From Apibacter adventoris (GTDB lineage: Bacteria > Bacteroidota > Bacteroidia > Flavobacteriales > Weeksellaceae), in contig NZ_PSZM01000040.1 of NCBI RefSeq assembly GCF_002964975.1, positions 124,001-188,000 on the forward strand: DNA of 64,000 bases, given 5' to 3'. A model generated the notes under the pieces. That model was not told where the DNA came from and did not search any database. It saw only the letters and a list, made by a program, of their open reading frames with translations. The translations under genes were made by a program, and so were the position numbers. Below are positions 36,586-45,903 of this stretch, in pieces. Position 1 is the stretch's first letter; every line of letters begins with the position of its first letter.

Positions 36586-37782
36586 ATGCCAGGATATGAA
36601 CTTTGGGGTGATAATGAAAAAAAACACCTGAATGATGTTATAGAAAGCGGAATATTAATGCGCTATAATTTTGAATCTTTACGAAACAATCATTGGAAAG
36701 CTAAGGAATTTGAGCAAGCAATTCAAAAAAGAATGAAGGTAGAACATGTACAGCTTACAAGTAGTGGTACCACTGCATTGCTAACAGCTTTAAATGCAGC
36801 AGGAATAGGCGCAGGGGATGAGGTAATACTACCTACTTTTACTTTTGTTGCTAGTTTTGAAGCTGTATTAAGCGTTGGAGCAATTCCTATATTAGTTGAT
36901 ATTGATGAAACACTCACATTAGATCCTAAAGCTGTAGAACAAGCGATTACGCCTAGAACTAAGGTGATTATGCCAGTACACATGTGTGGCGCAATGGCTG
37001 ATCTTACAGCTCTTAAAGAAATTGCAAAAAAACACAATATTCTTCTTATAGAAGATGCATGTCAATCATTCGGAGCTACTTATAAAGGAAAATATTTAGG
37101 GACAATTGGAGACCTAGGTTGTTTTTCCTTTGATTTTGTAAAAACTGTAACATGTGGAGAAGGGGGAGCCGTACTAACTAATAATAAAGAATATTATATT
37201 CATACAGATCAATATACAGATCATGGTCATGACCATATAGGAAATAATAGAGGTGCGGAAAATCATCCCAACTTAGGTTTAAATTACAGAATCTCTGAAT
37301 TACATGCAGCTGTAGGACTTGCTCAGTTTGAGAGGTTAGATGAAATTCTTTCTATACAAAGAGAAAATAAAAAAATACTTAAAAATGCATTAAAAGAAAT
37401 AGAAGGGATAAGTTTTAGAAAAATTTTAGATGAAGAAGGCGATAATGCTTCTTTTTTTAGTATATTTCTTACAACTGAAGAGTTGGCTAGAAAAGCTTCT
37501 TTAGCTCTATCAGCTAAAGGTATAGGAAATGCTTATTGGTTTGATAATAACTGGCATTATATTAAAAAATGGGATCATTTAAAATTAGTTAAAACATTAG
37601 CTCCTTTATATAAAGAACATAAAGAATTATTACCTAATTATGCAAGTGCCGATTATTCTAAATCAGATGCTGTAATAAGTAGGACTGTAACCATACCTAT
37701 TTCCTTATTATGGACCCATGAAGAGGTGCAAAAAAAATCCAATATAATAAAAGAAGTTCTTTCCGAAATTTTGAATAAATAA
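36586..37782 (+). CDS. DegT/DnrJ/EryC1-family sugar aminotransferase
   Basis: This 398-residue PLP-dependent enzyme has S-S-G-T-T-A near 63-68, P-T-F-T-F-V-A near 85-91, the PLP-binding E-D-A-C-Q-S-F-G near 155-162 and the Schiff-base lysine in F-D-F-V-K-T-V-T-C-G-E-G-G near 183. The M-P-G-Y-E-L-W-G-D start and the N-H-W-K-A-K-E-F region resemble KdnA-type transaminases, which make 8-amino-8-deoxy-Kdo for lipopolysaccharide in Shewanella. A kdnB alcohol dehydrogenase neighbour is absent, so this narrower reading is tentative. It probably supplies an amino sugar for surface glycans. Confidence 0.8.
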   Translation: MPGYELWGDNEKKHLNDVIESGILMRYNFESLRNNHWKAKEFEQAIQKRMKVEHVQLTSSGTTALLTALNAAGIGAGDEVILPTFTFVASFEAVLSVGAIPILVDIDETLTLDPKAVEQAITPRTKVIMPVHMCGAMADLTALKEIAKKHNILLIEDACQSFGATYKGKYLGTIGDLGCFSFDFVKTVTCGEGGAVLTNNKEYYIHTDQYTDHGHDHIGNNRGAENHPNLGLNYRISELHAAVGLAQFERLDEILSIQRENKKILKNALKEIEGISFRKILDEEGDNASFFSIFLTTEELARKASLALSAKGIGNAYWFDNNWHYIKKWDHLKLVKTLAPLYKEHKELLPNYASADYSKSDAVISRTVTIPISLLWTHEEVQKKSNIIKEVLSEILNK

Positions 37783-37791
37783 TAAAATATT

Positions 37792-37831
37792 AAATTCCGA
37801 ATGATGAAATTAATTCGGAATTTATTTTTTT
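37792..37831 (+). terminator. Intrinsic terminator
   Basis: A perfect 11-bp stem (AAATTCCGAAT / ATTCGGAATTT) with a 10-nt loop is followed by ATTTTTTT, starting 10 bp past the aminotransferase stop. Confidence 0.85.
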
Positions 37832-37939
37832 AACTAAAATTTTCTTTTTTTATTATAATTTGAATAACTGTTTCAGATAAGGTAGTATAATCATAAATTT
37901 AATTTTATGTAAACTTTAATTTAATTTTTCATTATAAAA

Positions 37940-38257
37940 TTATTTAGAAAAAATTTTGTTTAAAGTTTTACTTCTATAAATGGCTATAAATAAAAATATA
38001 ATACCGAAAAATAATATTTTTAAAAAAGAATAGCTGTATTGGCTATATATTAAGCTAAACCATCGGGAAAAACTCATTTCACCATTAAAAATAAACTTTG
38101 TTAAATAAAAATTATCTATAAATCCATATAATATAAAATCCAAAATACTCATAAAGATAGCTCCTAATAGAACAAATATAACAATATATCCAATTTTCCC
38201 TAATGGAGAGGTAAAGATTTTTTTTTCAATTTTAAGATATTTCACCGGTTTATTCAT
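37940..38257 (-). CDS. Small two-helix membrane protein
   Basis: This 105-residue protein was not recognised. It has two strong hydrophobic stretches (about 18-40 and 73-93) separated by a loop with aromatic residues, and a basic C-terminus. Its ATG overlaps the stop of the upstream CDF transporter gene (ATGA, 38254-38257), so translation is coupled. It may be a small accessory subunit of the transporter or simply an uncharacterised membrane protein. Confidence 0.6.
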   Translation of the reverse strand: MNKPVKYLKIEKKIFTSPLGKIGYIVIFVLLGAIFMSILDFILYGFIDNFYLTKFIFNGEMSFSRWFSLIYSQYSYSFLKILFFGIIFLFIAIYRSKTLNKIFSK

Positions 38258-39255
38258 AAATTTAAATTTTCAAGACTATGGTTTCTATTCAATTCTATAT
38301 TTTCTATGGTCCATGTAATTTTTTGTTTAAAAGGGTACTTTCTTACAGGACAATCCTTTTTCTGACATATTTGGCATGAATAATCTTCACATCCATCAAC
38401 ATGTACAAACATTTCAAAACGATTTCCAAAATTATCTTTTATAATTTTTTCTAGTGAACGTAATTCCTTATCAGACTCTTTTAAGTTAAAATACCATGGC
38501 ATGGTTAAATGGCTATCTAAATGCAAACTGCTTCCATATTTTATAAACCTTACATTATGGATATCTATCCAATTATCATTACGTTTCTTTTCTAATGTTT
38601 GTACAAGTTCTTTTATTAAATCCTCATCGGCTTCATCCATAATACCAGCTAAAGATTTTCTTATAATTTTTATTCCTGTGTAAATAATAATTCCTCCAAA
38701 AAATAATGCAATAATACTATCTAACCAAAAAAAATGAGTAAAATAAATTAGTATTAAACCTATAACTAACCCTATAGTTGAGTAGGTATCGGATTTTAAA
38801 TGTTCTCCACCTGAAACCAAAGCTAAAGATTTATTTTTTTTTCCTTTTTGTATGGCTATTACCCCTAAAATATAATTTACAAATCCGCTTGCCGTTACCA
38901 ATACTATCCCATAATCCAATTTGGAAATAGAATGAGAAATAAACAAATTTTTAATAGATTCAAAAATTATAATAAAACCGGCAATTGTAATTAAGCCTCC
39001 TTCTACACCTGCAGAAATAAATTCAATTTTTCCATGTCCATAAGGATGATCACGATCTTTAGGTTTAGAAGAGATATATAAACTATACAAAGAAAATAAA
39101 CCAGCAAGTATATTGATCGTACTTTCTAAAGTATCGGTAAGTATGGAAACAGATTTTGTAAGATACCAAGCAGATAATTTAACAAGAAATAAAATACAAC
39201 CTACAATGACTATAATTTTCTGGAAAGCATAGCTTTCTTTAACCGGATTCTTCAT
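38254..39255 (-). CDS. Cation diffusion facilitator transporter with Cys-rich C-terminus
   Basis: This 333-residue CDF transporter has about six membrane helices, D41 with T-D-T-L-E-S in TM2, the family motif D-H-P-Y-G-H-G-K-I-E at 69-78 and H-L-K-S-D in TM5. A cytosolic metal-binding domain follows M-D-E-A-D-E-D. It exports Zn2+, Fe2+ or similar divalent ions. Unusually, the C-terminal domain ends in a cluster of four Cys (C-E-D-Y-S-C-Q-I-C-Q-K-K-D-C) before a further 30 residues, a possible extra metal or redox site. It is translationally coupled to the small membrane protein downstream. Confidence 0.88.
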   Translation of the reverse strand: MKNPVKESYAFQKIIVIVGCILFLVKLSAWYLTKSVSILTDTLESTINILAGLFSLYSLYISSKPKDRDHPYGHGKIEFISAGVEGGLITIAGFIIIFESIKNLFISHSISKLDYGIVLVTASGFVNYILGVIAIQKGKKNKSLALVSGGEHLKSDTYSTIGLVIGLILIYFTHFFWLDSIIALFFGGIIIYTGIKIIRKSLAGIMDEADEDLIKELVQTLEKKRNDNWIDIHNVRFIKYGSSLHLDSHLTMPWYFNLKESDKELRSLEKIIKDNFGNRFEMFVHVDGCEDYSCQICQKKDCPVRKYPFKQKITWTIENIELNRNHSLENLNL

Positions 39256-39614
39256 GTATTAGATTATTGTCTCTCTGATTATAGCTGGAGCAAAGGTACT
39301 TATTTTAAGTCGGACTATAGGTTAAATATAATAAAATTTGACACTTTATATAATTAATTTCTTGAAAAATTTACCTGTAGTTTTATTCTGATTTGAGTAG
39401 ATCCAATAATGAGTTTTAAAAGTCTAAGTATATAAGACAAACAGCATTATGTCACCAGTATATTTTTATAAAAAAATAAAATTTCTACAAATATAAAAAT
39501 AGATCCATGTATTTATGGCTTATGCATTTAATTATTATTAAAACAAGAAATAACATTTATAAATATCACCTTTTATTTTTATTTTTGCAAGCTCTACTAA
39601 AATTCTAATAATTT
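39256..39614. other. Divergent intergenic region between CDF and MATE genes
   Basis: No gene is visible in these 359 bp. A perfect plus-strand TATTTTTG box at 39580-39587, 27 bp upstream of the MATE ATG, is a good candidate -7 element; no -33 element stands out. Confidence 0.45.
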
Positions 39615-40958
39615 ATGAATTTAAAAGAACATATTAAAGCAAACACAAAATTAGCTTTGCCTGTAGTAATTACTCAATTGGGGCAGGTTTCAGTTAATTT
39701 TATTGATATTATAATTATAGCAGGTTTAGGTGAGAGAGCTGTTGCATCTGCTTCATTAGCAACCAGTGTTTTTATAATATTTTTAGTTTTTTTATTAGGA
39801 TTTTCATTCTCAATGTCTCCATTAATATCTTCTTCGGTAGCTAAAAATAATAATACTAGAATTTCAAAGATTTTCACCCATGGAATGACAATGAATGTAG
39901 GGCTTGCATTATTTATCATAATTATGTTAGAATTAGGATCCCCTTTATTATATAAAGCCCATCAAGATCCGTCTGTCATACCCGATGCTATTCAATTCTT
40001 AAATATAAGTGCTTATAGTTTACTACCTCTAATGATTTTTCAGTCTTATAGACAGTTTTCTGAAGGTATATCAATGACAATTTTAGTTACTATAGCTACA
40101 ATTACTTCTAATGTAATAAATATTATATTAAATTATGGATTAGTGTATGGGTATTGGGGTTTTCCAGAAATGGGAGTAAAGGGTTCTGCTACAGCAACTT
40201 TAATATCGCGTATTTTTATAATGTTTTTACTAATTTTTGTTTTACATGTAAATAAAAAATCATCTGCTTATTTAAAATTAGTAAAATGGAAAAATTATAA
40301 TATAGCTTATTATAGGAAATTGATATCTATAGGTTTGCCTTCTTCATTACAATCCTTATTTGAAATTACTTCTTTTGCAGCAGCATCTTTTATTGCTGGT
40401 ATGCATAGTTTTTTAGATACTTCTGCTCATTCAGTCACTTCTAATTTAGCTTCAATGACTTTTCAGATATGCAATGGATTTGCTGTAGCAGCCACAGTAA
40501 GAGTTGCAGGTTTTTATGGAAAGAGAAATGTTTCGGATATGAGGAAAGCAGGCATGGCAAGTATTTACGTGGTAACAGGTTTCATGGCTTTATGTGGAAT
40601 ATTTTTTATTCTTTTTAAAAATCAACTTCCATTAATATATTTTTCTAAAGATAAAATAGAAGTAATTTCCATAGCTTCAAAATTGGTTATAATTACAGCA
40701 TTTTTTCAAATTTTTGATGGTATACAGGTTGTATGTATTGGAAGTTTACGAGGTATGAGAGATGTAGTTGTACCAACAATAATTAGTTTTATTTCTTATG
40801 TGGTTATCGCTCTACCTATAGGATATTATTTATGCATTCACCAAAAAATGGGAGCAGTAGGAACTTGGATAGGTCTTTGTTTAGGTCTGGGGTTTGTATC
40901 TATAATGTTGCTTTGGCGTTTTAATCTCATCACAAAGTCAAAATTTTTAAATAAATAA
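39615..40958 (+). CDS. MATE-family efflux transporter
   Basis: This 447-residue membrane protein has about 12 hydrophobic helices in two related halves. The first helix reads L-A-L-P-V-V-I-T-Q-L-G-Q-V, typical of NorM-like multidrug and toxin extrusion transporters that use Na+ or H+ gradients. Charged inner residues such as the D-I-I-I-I and M-G-V-K-G-S-A-T-A-T segments fit the family. A small unknown gene begins directly at the base after its stop codon. Confidence 0.9.
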   Translation: MNLKEHIKANTKLALPVVITQLGQVSVNFIDIIIIAGLGERAVASASLATSVFIIFLVFLLGFSFSMSPLISSSVAKNNNTRISKIFTHGMTMNVGLALFIIIMLELGSPLLYKAHQDPSVIPDAIQFLNISAYSLLPLMIFQSYRQFSEGISMTILVTIATITSNVINIILNYGLVYGYWGFPEMGVKGSATATLISRIFIMFLLIFVLHVNKKSSAYLKLVKWKNYNIAYYRKLISIGLPSSLQSLFEITSFAAASFIAGMHSFLDTSAHSVTSNLASMTFQICNGFAVAATVRVAGFYGKRNVSDMRKAGMASIYVVTGFMALCGIFFILFKNQLPLIYFSKDKIEVISIASKLVIITAFFQIFDGIQVVCIGSLRGMRDVVVPTIISFISYVVIALPIGYYLCIHQKMGAVGTWIGLCLGLGFVSIMLLWRFNLITKSKFLNK

Positions 40959-41267
40959 ATGATTTATATTTATCTGGAAAATAAACCGAATTTACTTTCT
41001 ATTAATAAAAAAGAAGCACTACCTGTATTAGAGTCTCAAGCTATCGAAATTTTTTCCAAACTAAATTCTTTAGAAGATGTTATATTGGGATTAATAAAAG
41101 ATGATATTTTTGAATTTAAAATTTTGCCTTTTAACAGGTTTATTTGGAAGATAGAGATTAATGATTTAAAAAATGAAGAAAAAAAAGAATTGTTTTTTTC
41201 TACTCAAAAGGTAATTAATCTAATCCATAACATTTTTACTAAAACTAATTTATTTTTAGATATTTAG
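40959..41267 (+). CDS. Hypothetical protein, directly abutting the MATE gene
   Basis: This 102-residue protein was not recognised. No signal peptide or membrane helix; it is Ile/Leu/Lys/Glu-rich and looks like a small cytosolic alpha/beta fold. Its ATG starts at the base immediately after the MATE stop (TAA-ATG), so translation is almost certainly coupled. Its codon and base composition match its neighbours. Confidence 0.6.
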   Translation: MIYIYLENKPNLLSINKKEALPVLESQAIEIFSKLNSLEDVILGLIKDDIFEFKILPFNRFIWKIEINDLKNEEKKELFFSTQKVINLIHNIFTKTNLFLDI

Positions 41268-41462
41268 GTTTACTCTGAAAATTGGTTTTATCTTTGATTT
41301 AAATTTCTTTTTAAAAGAATTTAGAAAAAACACATTTATTATCTGTTTTATAAAACATTTATTGGTAAAATATAAAATAACAAGTGAATCTATCAAATCA
41401 ATTTTATATTATAATTTTAACTTTTTTATTACATTATTTACATGACAATCTAAAAATAATTT

Positions 41463-42851
41463 ATGCAGGAGGTAAAAATTTCTAAATGGCTACCTTGGGT
41501 AGGAGCCATTGCTATGTTTATGCAATCTTTAGATGGTACAATTCTAAACACAGCCTTACCATCTATTGCTAATAAATTACATAGATCTCCTTTAGAAATG
41601 CATTCAATTATCATAGCTTATACACTTACTTTAGCTTTATTAATACCCTTAAGTGGATGGCTTTCAGATAAATTTGGATCGCGTAATATTTTTATTATGG
41701 CGGTAGCTATATTTACCTTAGGATCTTTAGCCTGTGCTTTATCAAAAACTTTAGAATTGCTAATAATAACAAGAATTATACAGGCAATTGGAGGATCTAT
41801 GATGGTACCTGTATCACGTTTGATACTTTTGTATACCTATCCTAAAAATCAACTTCTTAAAGTTATTAATTTTGTTACTATGCCCGGATTGATTGGCTCG
41901 GTAATAGGACCAACCTTAGGAGGGTGGTTAGTACAAGTAGCTTCATGGCATTGGATATTTTTAATTAATATTCCTATTGGGTTTATGGGAATTTTTTTAT
42001 CATTGAAAGTAGTGCCCAATTATAAAAGAGAAAAGGGTAAATTTGATTTTATAGGTTTATTTTTATTCGGATTGGGATTAGTTTTGCTTTCTTTGAGCTT
42101 GGAATTTGGTGGAGATCAAACTTCTAATTTATGGGAATTTTTAATTACTTTCCTTTTAGGTTTCTTTTTATTAGTAATTTATGTTATATACTCAAAACAT
42201 ACATATTCTCCTCTAATAAATTTAAATATATTTAAAATAAGGACTTTAAGAATAGGGATTATAGGAAATTTAGCTACTCGTTTAGGAGTTGGGGGAGTTC
42301 CCCTTATGCTTCCGTTAATGTTACAAGTAGGTTATGGAAAAAAACCATTTATTGCTGGAATCATGCTTATTTTTTCAGCCATTACTACAGTGATAGCTAA
42401 ATCTTGGGTAGTTCCTTTAGTAAAATATTTTGGGTATAGAAAATTGCTGATTATTAATACCTTACTATTAGGTTTTATTATTTCATTATTTGCATTACCT
42501 AATAAAAATACACCTTTAGTGTATTTCATTCCTATTTTAATTTTATATGGAGCTATTAATTCTATTCAAATGGCATCTATGAATAGTATTTCATTAGCAG
42601 ATTTAACTCTTAAAAATGCTAGTCATGGAAATACTATGTTATCAGTAACTCAACAATTATCAATAAGTTTCGGAATTTCTGTAAGTTCAATGATTTTAAG
42701 AGGATTTGATGCTTCTAAAATATTTAAAGATGTAATTTTTACTTTTAAAGCAACCTTTATTGTTTTAGGGTTGATAACAATCCTATCTACATTTATCTTC
42801 CGAAGGTTAAAATCGGGAGATGGCAAAGAAATGTCTGGAGTAAATCAGTAA
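41463..42851 (+). CDS. MFS multidrug transporter (DHA2/MdtD-like)
   Basis: This 462-residue major facilitator protein has about 13-14 helices. The start M-F-M-Q-S-L-D-G-T-I-L-N-T-A-L-P is the classical DHA2/EmrB motif (D1), followed by G-W-L-S-D-K-F-G-S-R-N (motif A) and G-S-V-I-G-P-T-L-G-G-W (motif C of drug:H+ antiporters). Residue order is close to MdtD-like transporters. No membrane-fusion partner is adjacent, so it may act alone in the inner membrane. It converges with serB with only 10 bp between stops. Confidence 0.88.
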   Translation: MQEVKISKWLPWVGAIAMFMQSLDGTILNTALPSIANKLHRSPLEMHSIIIAYTLTLALLIPLSGWLSDKFGSRNIFIMAVAIFTLGSLACALSKTLELLIITRIIQAIGGSMMVPVSRLILLYTYPKNQLLKVINFVTMPGLIGSVIGPTLGGWLVQVASWHWIFLINIPIGFMGIFLSLKVVPNYKREKGKFDFIGLFLFGLGLVLLSLSLEFGGDQTSNLWEFLITFLLGFFLLVIYVIYSKHTYSPLINLNIFKIRTLRIGIIGNLATRLGVGGVPLMLPLMLQVGYGKKPFIAGIMLIFSAITTVIAKSWVVPLVKYFGYRKLLIINTLLLGFIISLFALPNKNTPLVYFIPILILYGAINSIQMASMNSISLADLTLKNASHGNTMLSVTQQLSISFGISVSSMILRGFDASKIFKDVIFTFKATFIVLGLITILSTFIFRRLKSGDGKEMSGVNQ

Positions 42852-42861
42852 AAAATCTTTT

Positions 42862-44091
42862 TCAAGATATGTTTAACATTTCTATATCTTCTGAGGAATC
42901 TTTGTATCCTAAAAAATATAAAATTCCATCTAATCCAATTGTAGAAAGTGAATGTTTTGCATTTTCTTTAACTGTTTTTTTTGCATGAAAAGCGATACCT
43001 AATCCGGCAATAGAAAGCATAGGTAAATCATTGGCACCATCCCCCACAGCTACTGTTTGTTGAATATCAATATTTTCTTTTTGAGCTAAAAATTTTAGAT
43101 ATTCAGCTTTCTTTTTGCCATCAACTATGTCACCTATATATTTTCCTGTTAACTTACCATCAACAATATCTAAAGTATTAGCAAAAACATAATCAAAACC
43201 AAACTTTTCTTTTAAATAATTTCCGAAATAAGTAAAACCACCTGATATTATAGCCGTTTTATAACCACTTTTTTTAAGAATAATCATTAGTCTTTCTAAC
43301 CCTTCAGTTATAGGAAGTTTTTTTGCTATTTTTTCTAATATTGACTGGTCTAGACCTTTTAATAGCTTAATACGCCTTTTAAAACTTTCACAAAAATCAA
43401 TTTCACCATTCATTGCAGATTCCGTAATAGCTTTTACTTCTTTGCCAACTCCTGCTTTTTCCGCTAATTCATCAATTACCTCGGTCTGAATTAAAGTAGA
43501 GTCCATATCAAAACAGATTAATCTACGCATTCTCCGATATTTATTTTCCTCTTGCAAAGCTATATCAATATTTAATTCAGATGAGATGATTAAAAATTTT
43601 TTTTGAATTTCTCTTATATTAGTAAGATTTCCTCTTACAGCAAATTCAAAACAAGTACGATTAATTTGTTTATCTAAAGGGATTCTCTGAGTAAGGCGGA
43701 TTATTCTTTCAATGTTTAGTTTAAATTTAAGCAGAACTTTGGAAACAATAGAAATTTGATTTGCATTTAACTCTTTTCCTAAAATATGAATTATATAGCG
43801 ATTTTTTCCCTGTACTTTTACCCAATCAGAATATTCTTGTTGCGTTAATGCAGAAAAACGTACATTAATATTTAATTCATTAGCCTTAAAAAGTATTTCT
43901 TTCAGAATATTTCCTGAATTTCCATTTTTAGACATAAAAATTAAAGCTAAAGATAGTGAATGATGGATATTAGCTTGACCTATATCTAAAATTTTAGCAT
44001 TATATTTTCCTAATATATGAGTTAAAGCACTAGTAATACCAGGTTTATCTGCCCCTGTAATATTTACCAAAATAATTTCTGAATTTTGCAT
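42862..44091 (-). CDS. serB: Phosphoserine phosphatase SerB with ACT domains
   Basis: SerB makes serine from phosphoserine. The 409-residue protein has two N-terminal ACT-type regulatory domains (about 5-85 and 95-180; N-I-T-G-A-D-K-P-G-I), followed by a HAD phosphatase: F-D-M-D-S-T-L (nucleophile Asp near 194), I-S-G-G-F-T near 292, and V-G-D-G-A-N-D-L near 359. The double ACT arrangement suggests allosteric control by serine. It lies 39 nt downstream of folP on the same strand, probably in one operon; serine supplies one-carbon units to folate. Confidence 0.94.
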   Translation of the reverse strand: MQNSEIILVNITGADKPGITSALTHILGKYNAKILDIGQANIHHSLSLALIFMSKNGNSGNILKEILFKANELNINVRFSALTQQEYSDWVKVQGKNRYIIHILGKELNANQISIVSKVLLKFKLNIERIIRLTQRIPLDKQINRTCFEFAVRGNLTNIREIQKKFLIISSELNIDIALQEENKYRRMRRLICFDMDSTLIQTEVIDELAEKAGVGKEVKAITESAMNGEIDFCESFKRRIKLLKGLDQSILEKIAKKLPITEGLERLMIILKKSGYKTAIISGGFTYFGNYLKEKFGFDYVFANTLDIVDGKLTGKYIGDIVDGKKKAEYLKFLAQKENIDIQQTVAVGDGANDLPMLSIAGLGIAFHAKKTVKENAKHSLSTIGLDGILYFLGYKDSSEDIEMLNIS

Positions 44092-44130
44092 ACAAAAAAT
44101 GAGGTAATAAAATTATAAATATTTTTAAGA

Positions 44131-44952
44131 CTATTTCAACATTTCCCATAATTTTATTATTTCTTTTGCTTCTTTTACATCATGGACCCTGAGTAAATGA
44201 GCTCCATGTTCTAAAGCATACAAATGTAAAGCAGAAGTTGGGGTAAGAATTTTCTGGGCAGTGGTATTTAATAATTTATATATCATTCCTTTACGGGATA
44301 TACCTACATATAAAGGAAGATTGAAGATAGCGAATTTATCAAGGTTTTTCATTATTTCATAGTTTTGTTCCATAGTTTTGCTAAATCCAAATCCCGGATC
44401 TAAAAGAATATCATTAACACCCAATTCTTTTAATTCATTTATCTTTTCTGAAAAGAAATAATTGATGTCTAGTATAAGATCTTTGTAATTAGTTTGTTGA
44501 GACATTGTTTTAGGAGTCCCTTTCATGTGCATAAGAACATAAGGAACTTTCAAACGGCCTATAGTTGAAAACATATTTTTATCAATATTCCCACCAGAAA
44601 TATCATTTATCATTCCTGCGCCTTCATTGACTGTTTCTTCCGCTACTTTTGACCAAAAAGTGTCTACGGAAATTTTAGAATCCGGAAATTCTTTTTTTAT
44701 TTGTCTAAGAACAGGAATTATTCTTTTTAATTCTACTTCAGCAGATAAAAAATCAGCCCCAGGACGTGTAGATTGACCACCTATATCTATAAAATCAGCC
44801 CCATCTACAATTAATTTTTCCGTTTGTTTTAAAGCTTTATCCATAGTAGAATATTTGCCTCCATCATAAAAAGAATCTTCAGTTAGATTTAAGATTCCGG
44901 CAATTTTAGGCTCTGAAAAATCTATTAGCTCTCCATTTACATTGATAGTCAT
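44131..44952 (-). CDS. folP: Dihydropteroate synthase
   Basis: FolP joins p-aminobenzoate and dihydropterin pyrophosphate in folate synthesis and is the sulfonamide target. The 273-residue TIM barrel has I-L-N-L-T-E-D-S-F-Y-D-G-G near 20-32, D-I-G-G-Q-S-T-R-P-G near 57-66, D-P-G-F-G-F-S near 186-192 and the C-terminal R-V-H-D-V. Two TAnnTTTG-type boxes on the minus strand lie upstream (44970-44977 and 44985-44992). Confidence 0.95.
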   Translation of the reverse strand: MTINVNGELIDFSEPKIAGILNLTEDSFYDGGKYSTMDKALKQTEKLIVDGADFIDIGGQSTRPGADFLSAEVELKRIIPVLRQIKKEFPDSKISVDTFWSKVAEETVNEGAGMINDISGGNIDKNMFSTIGRLKVPYVLMHMKGTPKTMSQQTNYKDLILDINYFFSEKINELKELGVNDILLDPGFGFSKTMEQNYEIMKNLDKFAIFNLPLYVGISRKGMIYKLLNTTAQKILTPTSALHLYALEHGAHLLRVHDVKEAKEIIKLWEMLK

Positions 44953-45349
44953 ATAAAATATAATTTATACAAAATTAAATATGGCAAATATATAATCTTA
45001 TTTTTTATTGATTTTTCGAATACTCCAGTTGGAAACAGTCGGAATTGAAATTTAAATGTAAACACTGTTGTATTTATAATTTTAATTACTTATATATAAG
45101 AATTAAATTATTCTTTATGCAAAAAAATAATTTATATGTTGTCTATTTTTATTTTTTTTAAATATTAGGGATATATTTTTAAAAAACATTTGAAATATTT
45201 ATTTACAAATTAATAGAAATTTATAATGCTTATACTTTCTTCATTTGCAATATGTTTAACTAATATAATATATTACATTTTCAGATAAAATTTTTAATAA
45301 GAAAATATATTAATTAAATAATAGTATTTTTGCTAAGAATTATAAAAAT
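44953..45349. other. Divergent intergenic region folP / DUF1599
   Basis: These 397 AT-rich bp hold no recognisable gene. Minus-strand -7 candidates for folP lie at 44970-44992, and a perfect plus-strand TATTTTTG box at 45325-45332 is only 17 bp upstream of the DUF1599 start, implying a leader of about 10 nt. Confidence 0.45.
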
Positions 45350-45892
45350 ATGAAAGATACTTCTCAACAATTTGATAATGTTATTTCTAGCTGTAAAAAA
45401 TTATTTAAGAATAAAATGTTAGATTATGGCTCGGCATGGAGAATTTTAAGACTTCCATCTTTAACTGACCAGATATATATCAAAGCTAGTAGGATAAGAA
45501 CTTTACAAGAAAAAGGAGAACAAAAAGTACCTGAAAATGTTGATGGAGAGTTTATTGCCATAATTAATTATTCTGTTATGTCATTAATTCAAATGGAAAA
45601 AGGTGTAGCAGAACAACCGGATTTAAATACTGAAGAAGCAATCAAACTATACGAAAAAAAAGTAAATGAGGCTAAAGATTTAATGCAAAAAAAGAATCAT
45701 GATTATGGAGAAGTTTGGCGAGATATGAGGGTTAGTTCAATTACAGATTTAATTCTTCAAAAATTGTTACGAATAAAACAAATTGAAGATAATGAAGGTA
45801 AAACTCTAGTTTCAGAAGGTTTAGATGCTAATTATTATGACATTGTGAATTATGCAGTTTTTGCATTAATTTTATTAAACTATAATTCCTAA
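45350..45892 (+). CDS. DUF1599-domain protein (two tandem homologous halves)
   Basis: This 180-residue protein matches DUF1599, common in Bacteroidota and of unknown function. Residues about 8-80 and 100-175 are homologous to each other: D-Y-G-S-A-W-R and D-Y-G-E-V-W-R-D, then S-L-T-D-Q-I / S-I-T-D-L-I, R-I-R-T-L / R-I-K-Q-I, and I-I-N-Y-S-V / I-V-N-Y-A-V. It is an all-helical duplicated domain. It is first in an operon with a BT_3928-type membrane protein and tpiA, an order I recall as conserved in the phylum. Confidence 0.8.
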   Translation: MKDTSQQFDNVISSCKKLFKNKMLDYGSAWRILRLPSLTDQIYIKASRIRTLQEKGEQKVPENVDGEFIAIINYSVMSLIQMEKGVAEQPDLNTEEAIKLYEKKVNEAKDLMQKKNHDYGEVWRDMRVSSITDLILQKLLRIKQIEDNEGKTLVSEGLDANYYDIVNYAVFALILLNYNS

Positions 45893-45903
45893 AAAGAAGT
45901 TAT

